Shown: positions 23,784 to 36,331 of the stretch, piece after piece | Numbering within the stretch: position 1 is the first letter of the stretch | Layout of the letters: each line of letters starts with the position of its first letter | Assembly: GCA_949775045.1 (NCBI GenBank) | Contig: OX459101.1 | Location: 891,501-955,500, forward strand | Direction: 5' to 3' | Source: Metridium senile | Lineage: Eukaryota > Cnidaria > Anthozoa > Actiniaria > Metridiidae | DNA: 64,000 nucleotides | Notes under the pieces: generated by a model | What the model saw: the letters and a program-made list of their open reading frames with translations, nothing else | Told to the model about the DNA's origin: nothing | The model's database searches: none | Made by a program: the position numbers and the translations under genes

Positions 23784-23995
23784 AATTAACTTACTTACAA
23801 TACATAAAATAGCTACTGCCTACTTATTTTACAAGAAAGGGTCATTTTAATTACAAGAGTTTGTGTATTTTATGTGAATAGTTTTTTAGCTATCACTATT
23901 TCATCCATGGTTATTTACATCGTGTTTACATGATCACTCTAAGTTTTTCATATTTTTTTTAATGCACTGTCAATTTAAATATTTTTCTGGCTACT

Positions 23996-24442
23996 TCATG
24001 TTCTAATTCTTCGTAAATGTCTTAAAATAGCTTGAAAGTCGTTTAGCACTGGAATTTTTTGCTTACATCTACACTGATACAAAACATATTCCCATAAAAC
24101 AAATAAGAAATTTACTAAAACATTTTTAGTACTATTCCCTAATAGAATGTTTTCAAAATTCAATACGGGAAGTGTTATTGATGCTCCCTTTAACAAATCT
24201 CGACATTTAAAATAGAAGTCTTTTGTTTTCACACATTCTGTGAAAAAGTGAAACATTGTCTCAATTTGCTTCAAGCTAAAACTACATTTTGTCGATTCGA
24301 CTAGTTTAAAAGCAAACAATTTCTGATTGAGATACAAACAATTGTTTAGAATTTTATACTGAAAAGCTCTTAATTTTGTATCGATAGTACTAGTGTATAT
24401 TCTCGAGTAGACTGATGGCATGTCAACATCTTGGACTTTCAA
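23996..24442 (-). mobile_element. LINE ORF2 C-terminal fragment
   Basis: A 148-codon open frame contains 'TKLRAFQYKILNNCLYLN', 'KLVESTKCSFS' and 'ETMFHFFTEC'. This is the arrangement of the C-terminal cysteine/histidine region after the reverse transcriptase in L1/Tx1-like retrotransposons, although one expected cysteine of the usual pair is a serine. No upstream reverse transcriptase is present, so it is a truncated relic. Confidence 0.7.
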
Positions 24443-24620
24443 CCGTTTATCAACTGTTTATATATTCTTGAACTTTATGCTAATAGACATAGTCTTATAT
24501 CTTGAACATGTCTCATGTTATACAAACACTATCCTTTATCTTGAATAAGCTTTTTGTTATATAAACACAGTCCTTGTAGGGCCTCTTTAAACGGGCCAAA
24601 CATAAGATCAATATTGTACC

Positions 24621-24862
24621 TCCAACATGTTGGGCCCGTTTAAACACTCTGTTGGATGTTGTTGGATGAAACTTCCTCCATGCAACATTTCTTTTGTTCT
24701 CGTGTTCAATAAACCGTATCGCAACAATGTCGCTCCAACATGTTGGGCCCGTTTAAACACTCTGTTGGATGATATGTTGGATGAAACTTCATCCAACATT
24801 TGTTTTGTTCTCGTGTTCAATAAACCGTATCGCAACAATGTCGCTCCAACATGTTGGGCTAG
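24621..24862. repeat. Tandem repeat, about 111-113-bp unit x 2.2
   Basis: TCCAACATGTTGGG recurs at 24621, 24734 and 24845 with GTTTAAACACTCTGTTGGAT and AATAAACCGTATCGCAACAA between. Units contain internal CCAACATGTTGG palindromes. Confidence 0.8.
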
Positions 24863-24935
24863 AAGACTGAAGTAGTGAAAAATTGACTGAAGTAGTGAAA
24901 AATACGAAAAAAATGATTCGTATTTCTGTATTTCC

Positions 24936-25131
24936 CAGTTCCCTGCGCCATCTTGAAAGGTAGCCGGGTCTTTGCATAGAAGCGAGACGAACGTTGAACT
25001 TGCAATAATAGAGAACTTTTAACACCTCGCGGGACAATTATTCACTTGTCTCTATCATTGCAAGCTCAACGTTCGTCTTGTTTCGATGCAAAGGCCATGC
25101 AGGCTAACATTCAAGATGGCGCAGGAAACTG
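24936..25131. mobile_element. Foldback element, 196 bp
   Basis: Arms of about 75-80 bp begin CAGTTCCCTGCGCCATCTTG and end CAAGATGGCGCAGGAAACTG. A single arm of the same family lies at 14166-14230. Confidence 0.75.
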
Positions 25132-25727
25132 TGAAAGGTACTATTGGTAAATGGTTGGTTGGATTGGTTCAAGGTTTTTGACCTGTCGTTGGTGCTTTAT
25201 ATTACAAGTAGTGTATAATTGAGCATTAATTAACAAGTAAAATGCTTCGTTAGATGAATGGTTTGAACCTAGGTGCAAGTTACTTAAAAAAGACTGTTGA
25301 TAGATATTTGTGCTTGTAGACAAATGCAAATGAAGTCCAGTTCTTATAAGTGGGCACTAGAACGCTAAAATTGTGGTCAACATTGTGTGTACGTCGATTT
25401 TTTCAATCCTTAACAAGGCGCGGCTGCATTGATCGGTACAGACGGTACATGTGTGGTAAGTGTATGCCTCCGAGACCTAATTGTTGTACTAGGAGACAAT
25501 CCCCTACTCTTTGCGAACAGCACAATTACAGAATTTTTAATGTCCGCCTTTATAGGATTAGAGTAAAGGAAGACGGGACCCCCGGCTTAACGTCCTTATC
25601 CGAGAAGCTATAGGGACAGGCATATCAACAATATAGAATTTTTTTTCTTTTAACTAGGACTTAACATTCTATATCAAATAACGTAAGCTAAATTCTAGAG
25701 ACCTTGCTGCAACACATCTAATTTCAG

Positions 25728-28700
25728 TTAATTTGTTCCACAATAACGCAGTGAACAATGACCCGGTGGCTGAAACTCGTACACATAAAATGCTCCACAG
25801 TTTCGAACCCTTATAACTTTCGACCAGTTACAACAATTGTTACTCCAGTTAAAACAAGCTTTCCTTGATGCGATTCCTTGAGATGTATCGGGGTGTGTAT
25901 CGCTTAACCATCCCGTCGCATCGGTGTTACATCGGCTTTTAATTGCACATGTGGATGGCATCCGTTGTCCTGCGCTCCCTGTTAGACGGTACCATTTCAC
26001 AGCTATGCCACTATCACATTTGGATGATACGGTAACGTAGTTCACGTTTCTTGTAGCATCGGTAATATTTGTGTACGTTACGCACGGGGCATCTGTAGAA
26101 TTAATAGACAAGTTAGTACTTGGAACGACGAATGCATTGCAGAAACGGCTGAGTAGATACAACTCAGTATATTGAGTAAATCATGCATTCAGGATGACAC
26201 TTCATAGTGAGTTAACCCAACTCATTATTAAGAGTAAACATAAATGTAGATGTGCCATTGAGTATAATGTACTCAATATATTGAGATTCTTACTCACTTT
26301 AGAGTTGGGTTTACTCACTATAAAGTGTCATCCTGAATGCATGATTTACTCAATATACTGAGTTGTATCTACTCAGCCGTTTTTGCAGTGTAAAGTATGT
26401 GTATATGTATGTAAATACACAATATTACACAATGCAAGTAATACATAATGTGTAACTCTGAAATTATTCAAACTGATGTATACATACCGTTGACTATTTC
26501 GCATGTTTTCCCTATAAATCCCGCTCTACATGTACAAGTATAACCACGTTCACTGTTGACACACGTACCCCCATTAGTGCATGGATTGGGGCTGCACGAA
26601 TCTGTATAAATATTAATTAAGATGTTCATTTGGGCATACAATTTATGGCTTTGATGTTACTATCGAAATACTAATTTATTACTTATTTTGCGCGTTTTCT
26701 GTAAAATATTCAAATGCGCATAGGTGGTAATCAAGGTGGTAAAATGCTCTTTTGAAATCATGTCTTGTTCGTGTACCATGTGATCGTCTATGGCCAATCA
26801 TGTTGCTGAAAAATAGTCATGTGACAACTCTAAGGATGTTTAACCGCTCTATTTGGAATATTTTGCATTAGATTCCGCACACGTGAGATGCGACGTTTGA
26901 ACTAGCCTAAAGCAGTTATAACGTAAACACTACAATAATATCAGTTTATTGTTATGATAATCTCAGATAGTGTTTGATCTCTTTACCTTTTGTTTGGCAG
27001 TTTTTTCCAGTGAAAGGAGCGACGCATGTACAATTGTAAGTGACTTCGTCCAGTGTTTTGCATGTTCCTTGGTTTTTACAAGGCAAAATTCGACAAGGAT
27101 CGGCAACTGCATGGTAAAAAATAGAATGATATAAGTAATCCATCATGAATCAGTATGAGACAAAGTTTCCTCCCTACTATTGCAACGGCTTCGCAGACGG
27201 TGGGGGATGATATTTACTGACCACTCTCATTGTTAACTGCTGGCTTACAGCAGTCCTCCAATTATTGTAAATAATCACCGAAAAGCCCGGGCGCCCGGAG
27301 TGATTATCAATATCTATAAAATTGTTAACAACAATTGTAAATAATCACCGAAAAGCCTAGGCTGAGGGGAGTGATTATCAATATCTATAGAATGATATTT
27401 ACTGACCACACTTATTGTTAACTGCTGGCTTACAGCAGTCCTCCACAACAATTGTAAATAATCACCGAAAAGGCTGAGGGGAGTGATTATCAATATCTAT
27501 AAAATGATAATTACTGACCACACTTATTGTTAACTGCTGGTTTACAGCAGTCCTCCACAACAATTGTAATTAGTATAAATACGCAGGTGATTATAGAAAA
27601 TCGCGCGCTCTGATTGGTTTGCTATCTCGGATTATCAGCCGATAATCACCTTTTCGGACAAAATGGCTGCCAGTAGTCGTTTTGTCACTGTTAGCGAAGA
27701 TGAAATTGAAAACTTTAAAGAAAATGCTGTCCCAAAATCGACTAAAGAAGCGACTAAGTTTGGTGTCAAGCTATTTAAAGGTATCATAGTAAATTTTCAC
27801 GTTTTTTTTTTTGTCATTATGCGAGACAAAGTTTACAATTTTTACGCGTAACGTTCGCGCTTTTAAAAAATAAAATATTTTCACTTTCAATGCTGTTTCC
27901 TTCTTTCTTTTTTGAAGTAATCACTTTTGTATTTATGCTAACTAAAAGAAGCTACTAAAGAAGCTACAAAGTTTGGTGTCAAGCTATTTAAAGGTATCAT
28001 AGTTCACGTTGTTTTTTTGTCATTAAGCGAGACAATGCAAGCCGGCCACTTTCGCGTGACGGTCGCGCTTTTAAAAAATAAAATATTTTCACTTTCAATG
28101 CTGTTTCCTTCTTTCTTTTTTGAAATAATCACCTTTGTATTTATACTAAAACGATTATTCACCTCAGGCGAAGTGATTATCGGTGAATATTTCCTTCGCA
28201 GCTCGAAGACTCGCCGCTCGGTAAATATTCACCGATAATCACTTCGCCTTCGGCGAATAATTGTTAAATAATCACCGAAAAGCCTGGCCCGGAGTGATTA
28301 TCAATATCTATTTCTGTTGCTTACCTCCTGTCGACATATTGCAATATGTCTTTTTTGATTGGTGCGCATGTTTAATCCAGTACACACCGCTGGACGGTGA
28401 GTGTGTACTATTCTTGATCTCCATGCACGATTCTCCAGGTAACTCTTCATGAGAACCAATGGCAGCTGAGTAAAACAACAATAAAAGTTCGAAACGTCAA
28501 TGTTAGTTCATCTAAGTTTCTTGTAAAGTATTACATTAAATTATGGATAAGAATGAAATATTTTGTAAAACAATAAACGAAACGTCAGAAAATCTAAGTT
28601 TCTTATAAAGTGCTATAATATGCACTGTAAAAGTACTTGGTAATATTGAAATGCCGTAATTAATAATCAAGCCTGTTTATAAAGGTATTGAGAGGTTTTC

Positions 28701-31700
28701 ACCGTACAAACAAAGCGACTCACTGCGGCGTCATATCGCGACTACTAACCGGTAGTAATTAAAACGGGCTTGCATATTACAACAGCCACCTGCCCTTGTA
28801 TATATTTAAACCTATAGAGAACAAACTAATGATTGAATACGAGTAGAAAACATAATTGAAATAGGTTAGTCATGAAAAGTGTTTATTTTCTATGCAGTAT
28901 ATTAGTTTTTCTTTGCGGTATTTGTTGCTAGATATTTTTTGTTTTCTACTTGGTTTCTATGTTCATGTTTAAAGATAAAGCTGCTGCTGGTGCTGATGAT
29001 GGTTATGACGACGATTACAGTTATGATGGTGATGATTACGATGATGATGACGATGATGCCGATGACTGTTATGATGATTACGATGATGATGATGATGATG
29101 TCGACGAGGATTGTTATGATGATAACGATGATGATGATGATGTCGACGATGATTGTTATGATGATTGCGATGATGATGATTACGATGATGATGGTTATGT
29201 TGATGATGATAACGACGATGATGATGATGTCGACGATGACTGTTATGATGATTACGATGATGATGGTTATGGTGATATGATGATTACGATGATGATGATG
29301 AAGGTTATGACGATGATGGTTATGGTGATGATGATGATTATTATGATGGTGACGACGACAGTACGTAAATAACGATTATTATAATAATCGAAGTGGTGAT
29401 AACTGATAATACTGCTATTGCTTTATCGGCATATCAAGTCTTTAATCGCAGTCACCAATTTATTATTAGAACCTTCTAAATATGTTTTTTTCAAACAATT
29501 AACACGGCTAGAATCCCCACCGTTCGTTTCATAGTAAACAACAATGGAACTCCTGTTTAATACTGAACCTTCAAAAAACAGCAATTCTCTCGAAACCGGA
29601 AATACATTTCTGTCCCAAAGTTTCCAATTACACCTAAAACCAATTATACACCTGCTAAACCGAACATTTGTTGATTCCAGCGCTGTCCGGTATAGAGGGG
29701 CCGGTGTCACTATAATAAATAACTATGAAAAGCTACCTCAATAGACCTATCATTATTATTATCCAAACGATTTCGGAAAAGATCTATTGGACCATTGAGA
29801 TGAGAATAATAAATTTTAAAAACTCTTAGACTAAGTAAACACAAGATTGGAAAAAGGCTTACAGTGCGACTCACCGTACCGTAGTCACCTACAAAAACGT
29901 TTGATGAATTTTTGACATTATTTTGACATTTTTTCAACTCAATCGGACCAATTACAGACATCAATCTGACATCATCTGATCGATATTAACTCCGACCTCG
30001 ATATAAACTCCGCCTCTCGATATAAACGTGTATCTGATTGGTCCGATTGAGATGAAAAAATGTCAAAATAATGTCAAAAATTCATCAAATGTTTTTGTAA
30101 GTGACTACGGTACGGCGAGTCGCACTGTAACCGATATTAAAACTATTCCAATTCAAGAGAAATGCCGAATAAATGTAAAATATAAAATAAATATGCCGAA
30201 TAGATATAAAAGCAGCTGATTCTATTTTTTCGACTGGTCACAAAATATTATTTCAAGAATTAACAATAACCTGAAATGATTACATATATACAGAGTCTCG
30301 CGCGACTTTCACAATAACAAGTAAATAGCAATTTCATTTTCAAGATATGGCGGATATCTTTATTCGTGGAAATAATGATGTGTCTTTATTTTGAACGATT
30401 AGTCTCTCAGTCTCCATAAATACAGTAAAAACCCGCGAGTAAAAACCTGAAAATTAAGAACCTGTTAGCATAAATTTTGTCATGTAGAACTAATTTAGCC
30501 TAGAAAATGAAAAACAGGTTTTCTAAAATCATATTATAATATTAACACTAATTAGTGTTCAAGAATCCTGTTTGGAGAAATAGGAGCTTGCCATTGTTGT
30601 GCATATAAAAGTGCAAATTTATTGATGTAATAAAAAATATAGTGTAAGAGGTGGCGATGATTGAAAAATAGGCTGATTACCATTTTGTTTTGTAGGTGGA
30701 TTTTATTATTTTTTCCACAGAAATAAGAACCTATTTAGGAACCTTAACAGCCTAAAACTCTCGGGTTTTTACTGTATTATCGACCTCGTCTCGGTGTTTA
30801 TTTTTCGATCATTTACCAAAGAATCCACAAAGAGAGCGCGTAAATGATTTAATTTATTCACCGCATGAATTAACTTAGAAACACAAAAGTATTTCATTAA
30901 TTATTGAATACTTATAAATATATGTAGTGTTTCTTGATTGAAGATAGTGTGCACACATATAACTACGATAAACCAAACAAAAACAAATTACGTCTTCTCA
31001 AAAATTAAAAGTTTGCTTCCACCATTTCTCGCAATTTGCAAATCTTCTATAAATGATAACCTAAAAAGTTATATTTGGAGAAAAAAGATCGAAAGATAAT
31101 AAAAATAAAGTAATTAACGTTATTCTTGCTGTGAAATTTCAGTATTTTTATTACAACTAATTGCAAGAACGTTTGAAGAAAGAGTTCAGTTAGAGTGATC
31201 TTCCTTTGTCTTTTAATTAAATTAATTCCTTTCCAACTAAATTACAAATGTCAGGACAACGTTCTTGCAATTAGGTGTATCTATTTGTTATTTTCAATAT
31301 TCTTGCAGTCTTTGTTCACACAAACGTTTACATATCATAAATTGAGGTAATTCTAAAAAAAAAAAAATCACAAAAACACGCGGACACGTTTACATAGGAC
31401 GATTTTTGTGACAATTTAGCCTGTATTTTTGAGTCTGTAAACATGCTATCATTCTGACTTGTTTCATAAATTCATTTTTCTATAGGTTATATGAAAATAT
31501 ATTATAGAAATTCATTTTTCTGATGTGCAATCCATATCTTTTAGAGATAGCACAATAAAATTAATGAAATGAAGTGAAATTTGTGTACCTGAAATAAAAC
31601 TGTGCAAGTTGAATCGTTAACTTTTTTTTAAAAAGAAAACAAATTACGTTAAGATTAACTATTGTCAAGTGAACCGATAACAACAGCCGTAATAAAAGGC

Positions 31701-33578
31701 GATTTAGCCTATGAGTCTGGAACTATTAAGCACGCTATCATTCTGACTCAGTCAGCTTTCAAAAATTGTTTTTCTATAGGTAATTTTTGCACCTGACATA
31801 GAACTGTGCAAGCTGAATCGTTAACTTTTTAAAAAACAAAAAAATGTTAATTAACGGTGTCAACAACCGATAAGACATCCGTAACTAGATACTATTTGGT
31901 TGTACCGTTTCTATTTCAAGGTCTTAGTCACTATCTAAATATGGTGTTTTTCATTAAAATTGATGAAAGTCGCCGGATACTTCTATGAATTATTAGCATC
32001 GTAATTCGAAAATTACTGATCAATTCGTTGTAAAACTAACTGAAATTAATTTTTATTTACTCTACACTCTGTAATTTCACATCTATAATTGTTTTATTTT
32101 TGATTCGATAGACCAAAACACAGTGAAAAAAATAACAAAATAGTCCGTTACCAGGTGGAAATTGATATCAGCCAACATCGCTTGTATGACAGTCTCAATC
32201 GGATGTTACTATGACGGTTGGCGGTTAAAAGTCGATGTCTTAACGTCAAATATACCAAGAAAGGGAAAAGACAGAGTACTAAAAGCTCAGAGACTATCAG
32301 CCGATGAGTTTTACTCAAGAGCCTTAAATAAAGACTTCTAGATATGGTCCTATGGACTGCTCAAAATCTGCCTATATGCAGATAGAGCTAAACTTAATAT
32401 ATATTAACGTTTTACGGTAAATCAGGCCCGTTTTTGAGGTGAAAATAATAAACAATTGAATCAATATAAGAAAATTACTTCATAATTTTAACAATTTACA
32501 CCACTGGCAGTTAGAGCAGGTTTCGTATGACTGTGAAAAGTTCGTTTTTTTCTCCGACGAAGGGCTAAAGCTCGAAACGTCAGTAAAGTTAAGTCAACAT
32601 TTTTTACAGTGTTACAAATTTCATCTATCATTTTACCTATCATTTATATTTAACACCGACGCAGCCTATACTAGTTTTAATACTCGCTAGTTTCCATTTG
32701 TGAAAAGTTCAGTGACGTGTGCGTGCCGTGCCTTGCTTTATAAAATTTTTGATGTACCTTGCCGTGCCTAATTGACATCGTTCCTGCCGTGAGATTTTTA
32801 CAGTCATACGAAATCTGCTGTACTTCATGTTTATACAGGATATTTTTTAAGGATGGAGACCTGACTCCATGCTTTTTATACGAGTATTTGGAGAAGAAAT
32901 GGTTTATTTTTTGTCATTGACGATTAATTTTTTGACGATTGTTTCATTTGACGCTCAGTGAAGAAAATTAAATTTTAGGCCGTTTGACGCTTGACAGCTA
33001 ACGTCATTAACACCCTCTTATGTTTGCTTACGATAGACGAAAACACAATGAAAACATTGAGCAAAATAGTCATTTTCAGATAAATATTGATATCAGGCCT
33101 CGAAGAAGAAGAGAAAAAGAAGAAGAAGAAGAAGAAGAAGAAGAAGAAGAAGAAGAAGAAGAAGAAGAAGAATTTAAAGTACTAATAAGGGAACAGAATT
33201 TTAAATTTAAAATTATTTATAAAAAAATATATATATATACATATTTTTTTATTGTTTTTCAACTAAAAAGCATTTGTACTGACCTGGTTTTGGTTTTTCA
33301 AAATAAACACCCATCGAGTTGTCTCGTTTTTTGGACGGTTTCGTTGCAACTGTTCTGTTATTTAGCTCGCACATCAAACTATCCCGATAGAAGTTAATAC
33401 TCATACAGCCGATCTTCTCTTTGCACTTTTCGTAACACTCATGGATATCTTCGTCGCGAAATGAAGAGAAGACATGGTCTTGAAGAATAATCCCACTGAC
33501 GGAGACTTGACACTTTTGAGCGAGTGAGGAAGAAACAAGTGACGCTAAAACACTAAGGACGAATCCTAAGTGTGCCAT
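25728..33578 (-). CDS. Gene C: secreted PAN/Fib-N/EGF/EGF/D8C protein
   Basis: Five exons join in frame into 1035 nt (344 aa): 33578-33284 (signal peptide + PAN), 28465-28325 (Fib-N), 27106-26987 (EGF 1), 26601-26488 (EGF 2), 26092-25728 (C-terminal module and TAA). All internal exons are phase 1-1. The ATG at 33578 is chosen because it aligns with genes B and Z. EGF 1 belongs to the cluster family; EGF 2 is a different, canonical type ([12 protein letters not shown] ... [12 protein letters not shown]). The last exon is a D8C module as in uromodulin, GP2 and OIT3: '[13 protein letters not shown]', 'GWLSDTHPD', '[11 protein letters not shown]', '[10 protein letters not shown]', 'CSLRYCG'. No ZP domain or membrane anchor follows, so the product should be soluble and secreted. 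It shares its N-terminal modules with gene B but carries a different C-terminal module. Ligand unknown. Confidence 0.83.
26136..26390. mobile_element. Foldback MITE in gene C last intron, about 250 bp
   Basis: Arms of about 80 bp (GCAGAAACGGCTGAGTAGAT... and ...CTACTCAGCCGTTTTTGC) are inverted copies. The element starts only about 45 bp upstream of the D8C acceptor. Confidence 0.75.
27255..27600. repeat. Repeated segments with AATAATCACCGAAAAG ends
   Basis: AATAATCACCGAAAAG ... GAGTGATTATCAATATC is repeated three times here and once more near 28266, separated by repeated CTTATTGTTAACTGCTGG and TTACAGCAGTCCTCCA. It looks like nested non-autonomous copies of the element starting just downstream. 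Confidence 0.6.
27663..27780 (+). pseudogene. First exon of a KIAA1958/Crypton-like tyrosine recombinase transposon
   Basis: ATG at 27663 opens a 39-codon stretch with '[13 protein letters not shown]', '[15 protein letters not shown]', ending in phase 1 at a GTATCA donor. This pattern (SxxEI...NTK.AT..gv..F) is the N-terminal segment of KIAA1958/QRICH1/ZMYM-like proteins and Crypton-type tyrosine recombinases. A second, partial copy of its 3' part lies at about 27946-27996 in a local 214-bp duplication. No catalytic core is present in the window. It lies inside gene C's intron on the opposite strand. Confidence 0.5.
28167..28262. repeat. Hairpin repeat (GGCGAAGTGATTATCGGTGA arms)
   Basis: Arms 28167-28190 and 28222-28248 are inverted copies. 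The same family as the hairpins in genes A and B introns and possibly a deletion derivative of the adjacent recombinase-type element. Confidence 0.65.
28970..29372 (+). repeat. (GAT)n/(GATGAT)n-rich tract with open frames
   Basis: Imperfect GAT/GAC/TAT triplets span about 350 bp. Two plus-strand frames stay open, one giving an Asp/Tyr-rich and the other a Met/Thr-rich peptide. The low complexity and its place in a gene C intron argue for a microsatellite rather than a gene. Confidence 0.7.
29861..30128. mobile_element. Foldback element, 268 bp
   Basis: Arms of about 95 bp (ACAGTGCGACTCACCGTACC... and ...GGTACGGCGAGTCGCACTGT) are inverted. They flank about 75 bp with repeated CGATATAAAC. Confidence 0.75.
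30421..30776. mobile_element. MITE with TACAGTAAAAACCC termini
   Basis: The left end TACAGTAAAAACCCGCGAG and right end CTCTCGGGTTTTTACTGTA are inverted. The outermost TA on each side fits a TA target duplication as in Tc1/mariner-type elements. No transposase frame in the 356 bp. Confidence 0.7.
32556..32700 (+). mobile_element. Dispersed repeat with hammerhead-like head, copy 2
   Basis: GACGAAGGGCTAAAGCTCGA then AACGTCAG. The GGGC/GCUC pairs close a UAAA loop before GAAA. The body matches copies at 6798 and 61205. It lies in gene C intron 1. Confidence 0.65.
33101..33173. repeat. (GAA)n microsatellite
   Basis: About 20 consecutive GAA triplets about 110 bp downstream of the gene C PAN exon donor. 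Confidence 0.95.
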
Positions 33579-35292
33579 TGTTGAGCACCACGATGTATAT
33601 GAAGTAGCCCAAGAGAGTGAAAGCGAGAAGCTTTTAACAGACACTCCTTTCTCGAAGTTACCTAACTTAGACTATTAACTATACGTAGAATAGCAATGTT
33701 TTGGGAAATCGCCGATCAATGAGAGCCAAAATGGTTAGTTTTTGGCGTACGTGCACGCTTGCAAAACTAGAACTGTTAATTGATGTAGAACGTTCCAACA
33801 ATAATTGGGTGGATGCCTAAAATAACATCGGAATACTAAACAGAATACTGGAGAATGATGTGTTTTTTTTAAAGGTCTATCTCAAATACTGAAGTACTGG
33901 TATTATAGTTCCATATCCAACTGGACAGTAATTGTTCGTTAGACGCGCAGGTTTGAGAATGAAGATTCTAAGAAGATTCCCAGTACAATGTGTAGATTGT
34001 CCCAGCAACAAAATTAATGAGTTAATACAGCATTAGGATGTTTCTTAAACGGCCCGGCGCTACCTCATTGGAGATACTGAACCGTGGTTATATTAAGTTC
34101 AAACCCAGCTGGAATCGATTGTTTGATTAAGAGAATACTCATTCTAATTACTGTCAAACATATTATTATTATTCAAATTACTTTTCTGTTTTTGTCGCTG
34201 AATGTATACTACTTGGGAGATATAACCTCTTTCTATTCAGTCCGGCTTGAAATATCAACACCTGTTTTGAGATAATATTATCTAAAGATGAAGTTATTAT
34301 TGATTAATAAAAAAAGTTTATTTGTTTGGCCAATTGTTTTGTTCCGGATATGTTTTTCTCTTGAGGATGTGCAAGGTTTTTTACCGCTTTGCATGTTATT
34401 TCTATCAGGATATTTTGTTGTGGGCAGGCACGATATCTCTCTTTCCAAAGTTAAATTAAAGTTGTGCTCAAACTTGTATCTATTTAGTTTTAGATTTTGT
34501 TTGATAATAAACTTGAAAGTGATTTCTTAATTATTATGAAGAAACAGTTGTTATAAGTAGGTTTGACTCGTTATTGATGGTTTTTAGTGTTTTTGTTTGT
34601 TTTCACAACTTTGCGGAAGCAATTCCTATTCTTAGTATTATTGAATTGTTTTTTTTTTATCTCGATCTCTCAGGCATTTGTATGTTCGTCTATCCATGGT
34701 ACTGCCGGAAATATTAAATAACAACGATATAAACCATTTTACGGTCTCGCAAGCATCGACCAACCTCAGCCTCGATAGCGTGTAATTGTAAAGGAAGAAA
34801 GTTAGATACACAAATTAGTTTTGTTATTTATTGCATAATTGGCACTATTCAGTGAAATTGGCCGAGTGACCATGGTAACTAGCAGGTTAAGGCGTGTCCA
34901 GGAAAAGTTTTCTATAAGTTACCTCTTGCAAGTAATTTATAATTCACCATATTCAACACTTTAGTCACGCAGAAATCTGACGCAGCGTTAAGACCAGTGC
35001 TAAAGGTGACTTGTAACAGTTTTAAGGATCGCCTAATCTTCTAGTTACAGCCAATACACTTTCTTCTACGTTATCTCATGTTTTTAGCAGTTACAGTGTA
35101 ATCGTTGCATTGGTTCTTTAATCGTACGCATTGTAATTCTACTTATTATTAATTATGCATACGTTACCTGTGCAATAGGATGACAAAAGAATATTGTATG
35201 TAGTATTAGAGTATAAATAAGAGTACGAAGTTATTGTAAAATAGAGACAAACTAGCCCAGTGCTAGAGACCAACCAGCCGTTGGCTAGAAAC

Positions 35293-35344
35293 TAGCCTGC
35301 GTGGCGGCTCTCTACCCAATCCCCAAGAGCCGCCACGCAGGCTA
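35293..35344. repeat. Perfect palindrome, 19-bp arms, 14-bp loop
   Basis: TAGCCTGCGTGGCGGCTCT at 35293-35311 is exactly inverted at 35326-35344. The arms are GC-rich against the AT-rich background. Confidence 0.85.
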
Positions 35345-35772
35345 GCTGGAAACCAACTGTGTGATAGAGACCGCCTAGCGTGAGCTAGGGAGATATAATA
35401 CAAAGTCAAGATTAAAGTATATCAACAGTCATCTCCGTGCCTCGTACTTCAAGTCCCGTACTGTCCCGCAGGGTAACTTTACAGACCCATGCTACGCAAG
35501 TTTCGCTACTACCGAATGCTAATCCTTCCCAAAGGTTAATCGTAGTGAAACAAAATTCGTACCGTAACACAATAAGGAAATCAATGTACATATACCAAAC
35601 AATTCAAACAGTTACTGTGAAAATGTCTTTTTTAGTGGACAATGTTAATGTCATTAACTATATAACGATCGTTATTTTTATTAAACACAAAGAAGCCCCA
35701 TATATATATATAAATGAAATGGATGGGATACCTGTGGCTTTTAGCACGTCTTTTTAAAAATAATTTTATTCG

Positions 35773-36298
35773 TTTTTAACAAAATCTTCGGATAAAATAG
35801 CTCTCAAAAAAATTCAGTATATCTGTGTTTCTTGCACTACAAAAGTTCCACACATGACTACAGTATAGGAAGTGTGATAATATAAATGCTTTATACAGAC
35901 ACTTCTTAGTATCAGAAGACAGTAAATTCTTAAAACGTCTCAGAACATTGAGTTGGCTATTTACCTTTTTAAACATGTTTATCACATGTTTATCAAATCT
36001 AAGATTTTGATCTATGTTGATATGACTCCTAACAGATCTACATCGCTGTGTCTCTTAATTTGTAACATTAAATTCAAAATAATATTCTGAAGAGCTCAGT
36101 ATGAGGGCCTGAGACTTATCAGGATTGGCCATCAATCCATTGTGTTTAAACCAATTTACTGAAGTTATCAATTCATTATTTACTCTGTATATTTGATGAT
36201 AAAAAAGTAAAGAACGGTATTTTACGTCGGAAGTCCCTTCAGCCGAAGCTGATCTTCCAGAGAGCCGGCGGTGCGCTCATTTTACTTCCCTCTCTCCA

Positions 36299-36331
<33 letters not shown>

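Larger units (their letters stand above)
21103..25727. other. Spacer between gene C 3' end and gene B start
   Basis: No host gene was recognised. Contents: a SINE (21464-21770), a poly-C run near 22100, a 53-bp minisatellite, a LINE relic, a 111-bp tandem repeat and a foldback element. The remainder is AT-rich without coding signal. Confidence 0.5.

Noticed and set aside
29423..29744. Overlapping frames of 95 aa (minus) and 66 aa (plus)
   Set aside because: No recognisable domain, no splice support, and it lies inside the gene C intron.
33579..33644. Longer N-terminus for gene C exon 1
   Set aside because: The conserved start with signal peptide is at 33578, matching genes Z and B; the upstream stretch is leader sequence.
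35010..35475. Possible solo LTR (TATAAATAAGAG, ATTAAAG polyadenylation-like signal, TCCCGCA end)
   Set aside because: No clear TG...CA ends with a target duplication and no internal retrotransposon sequence; evidence too thin.
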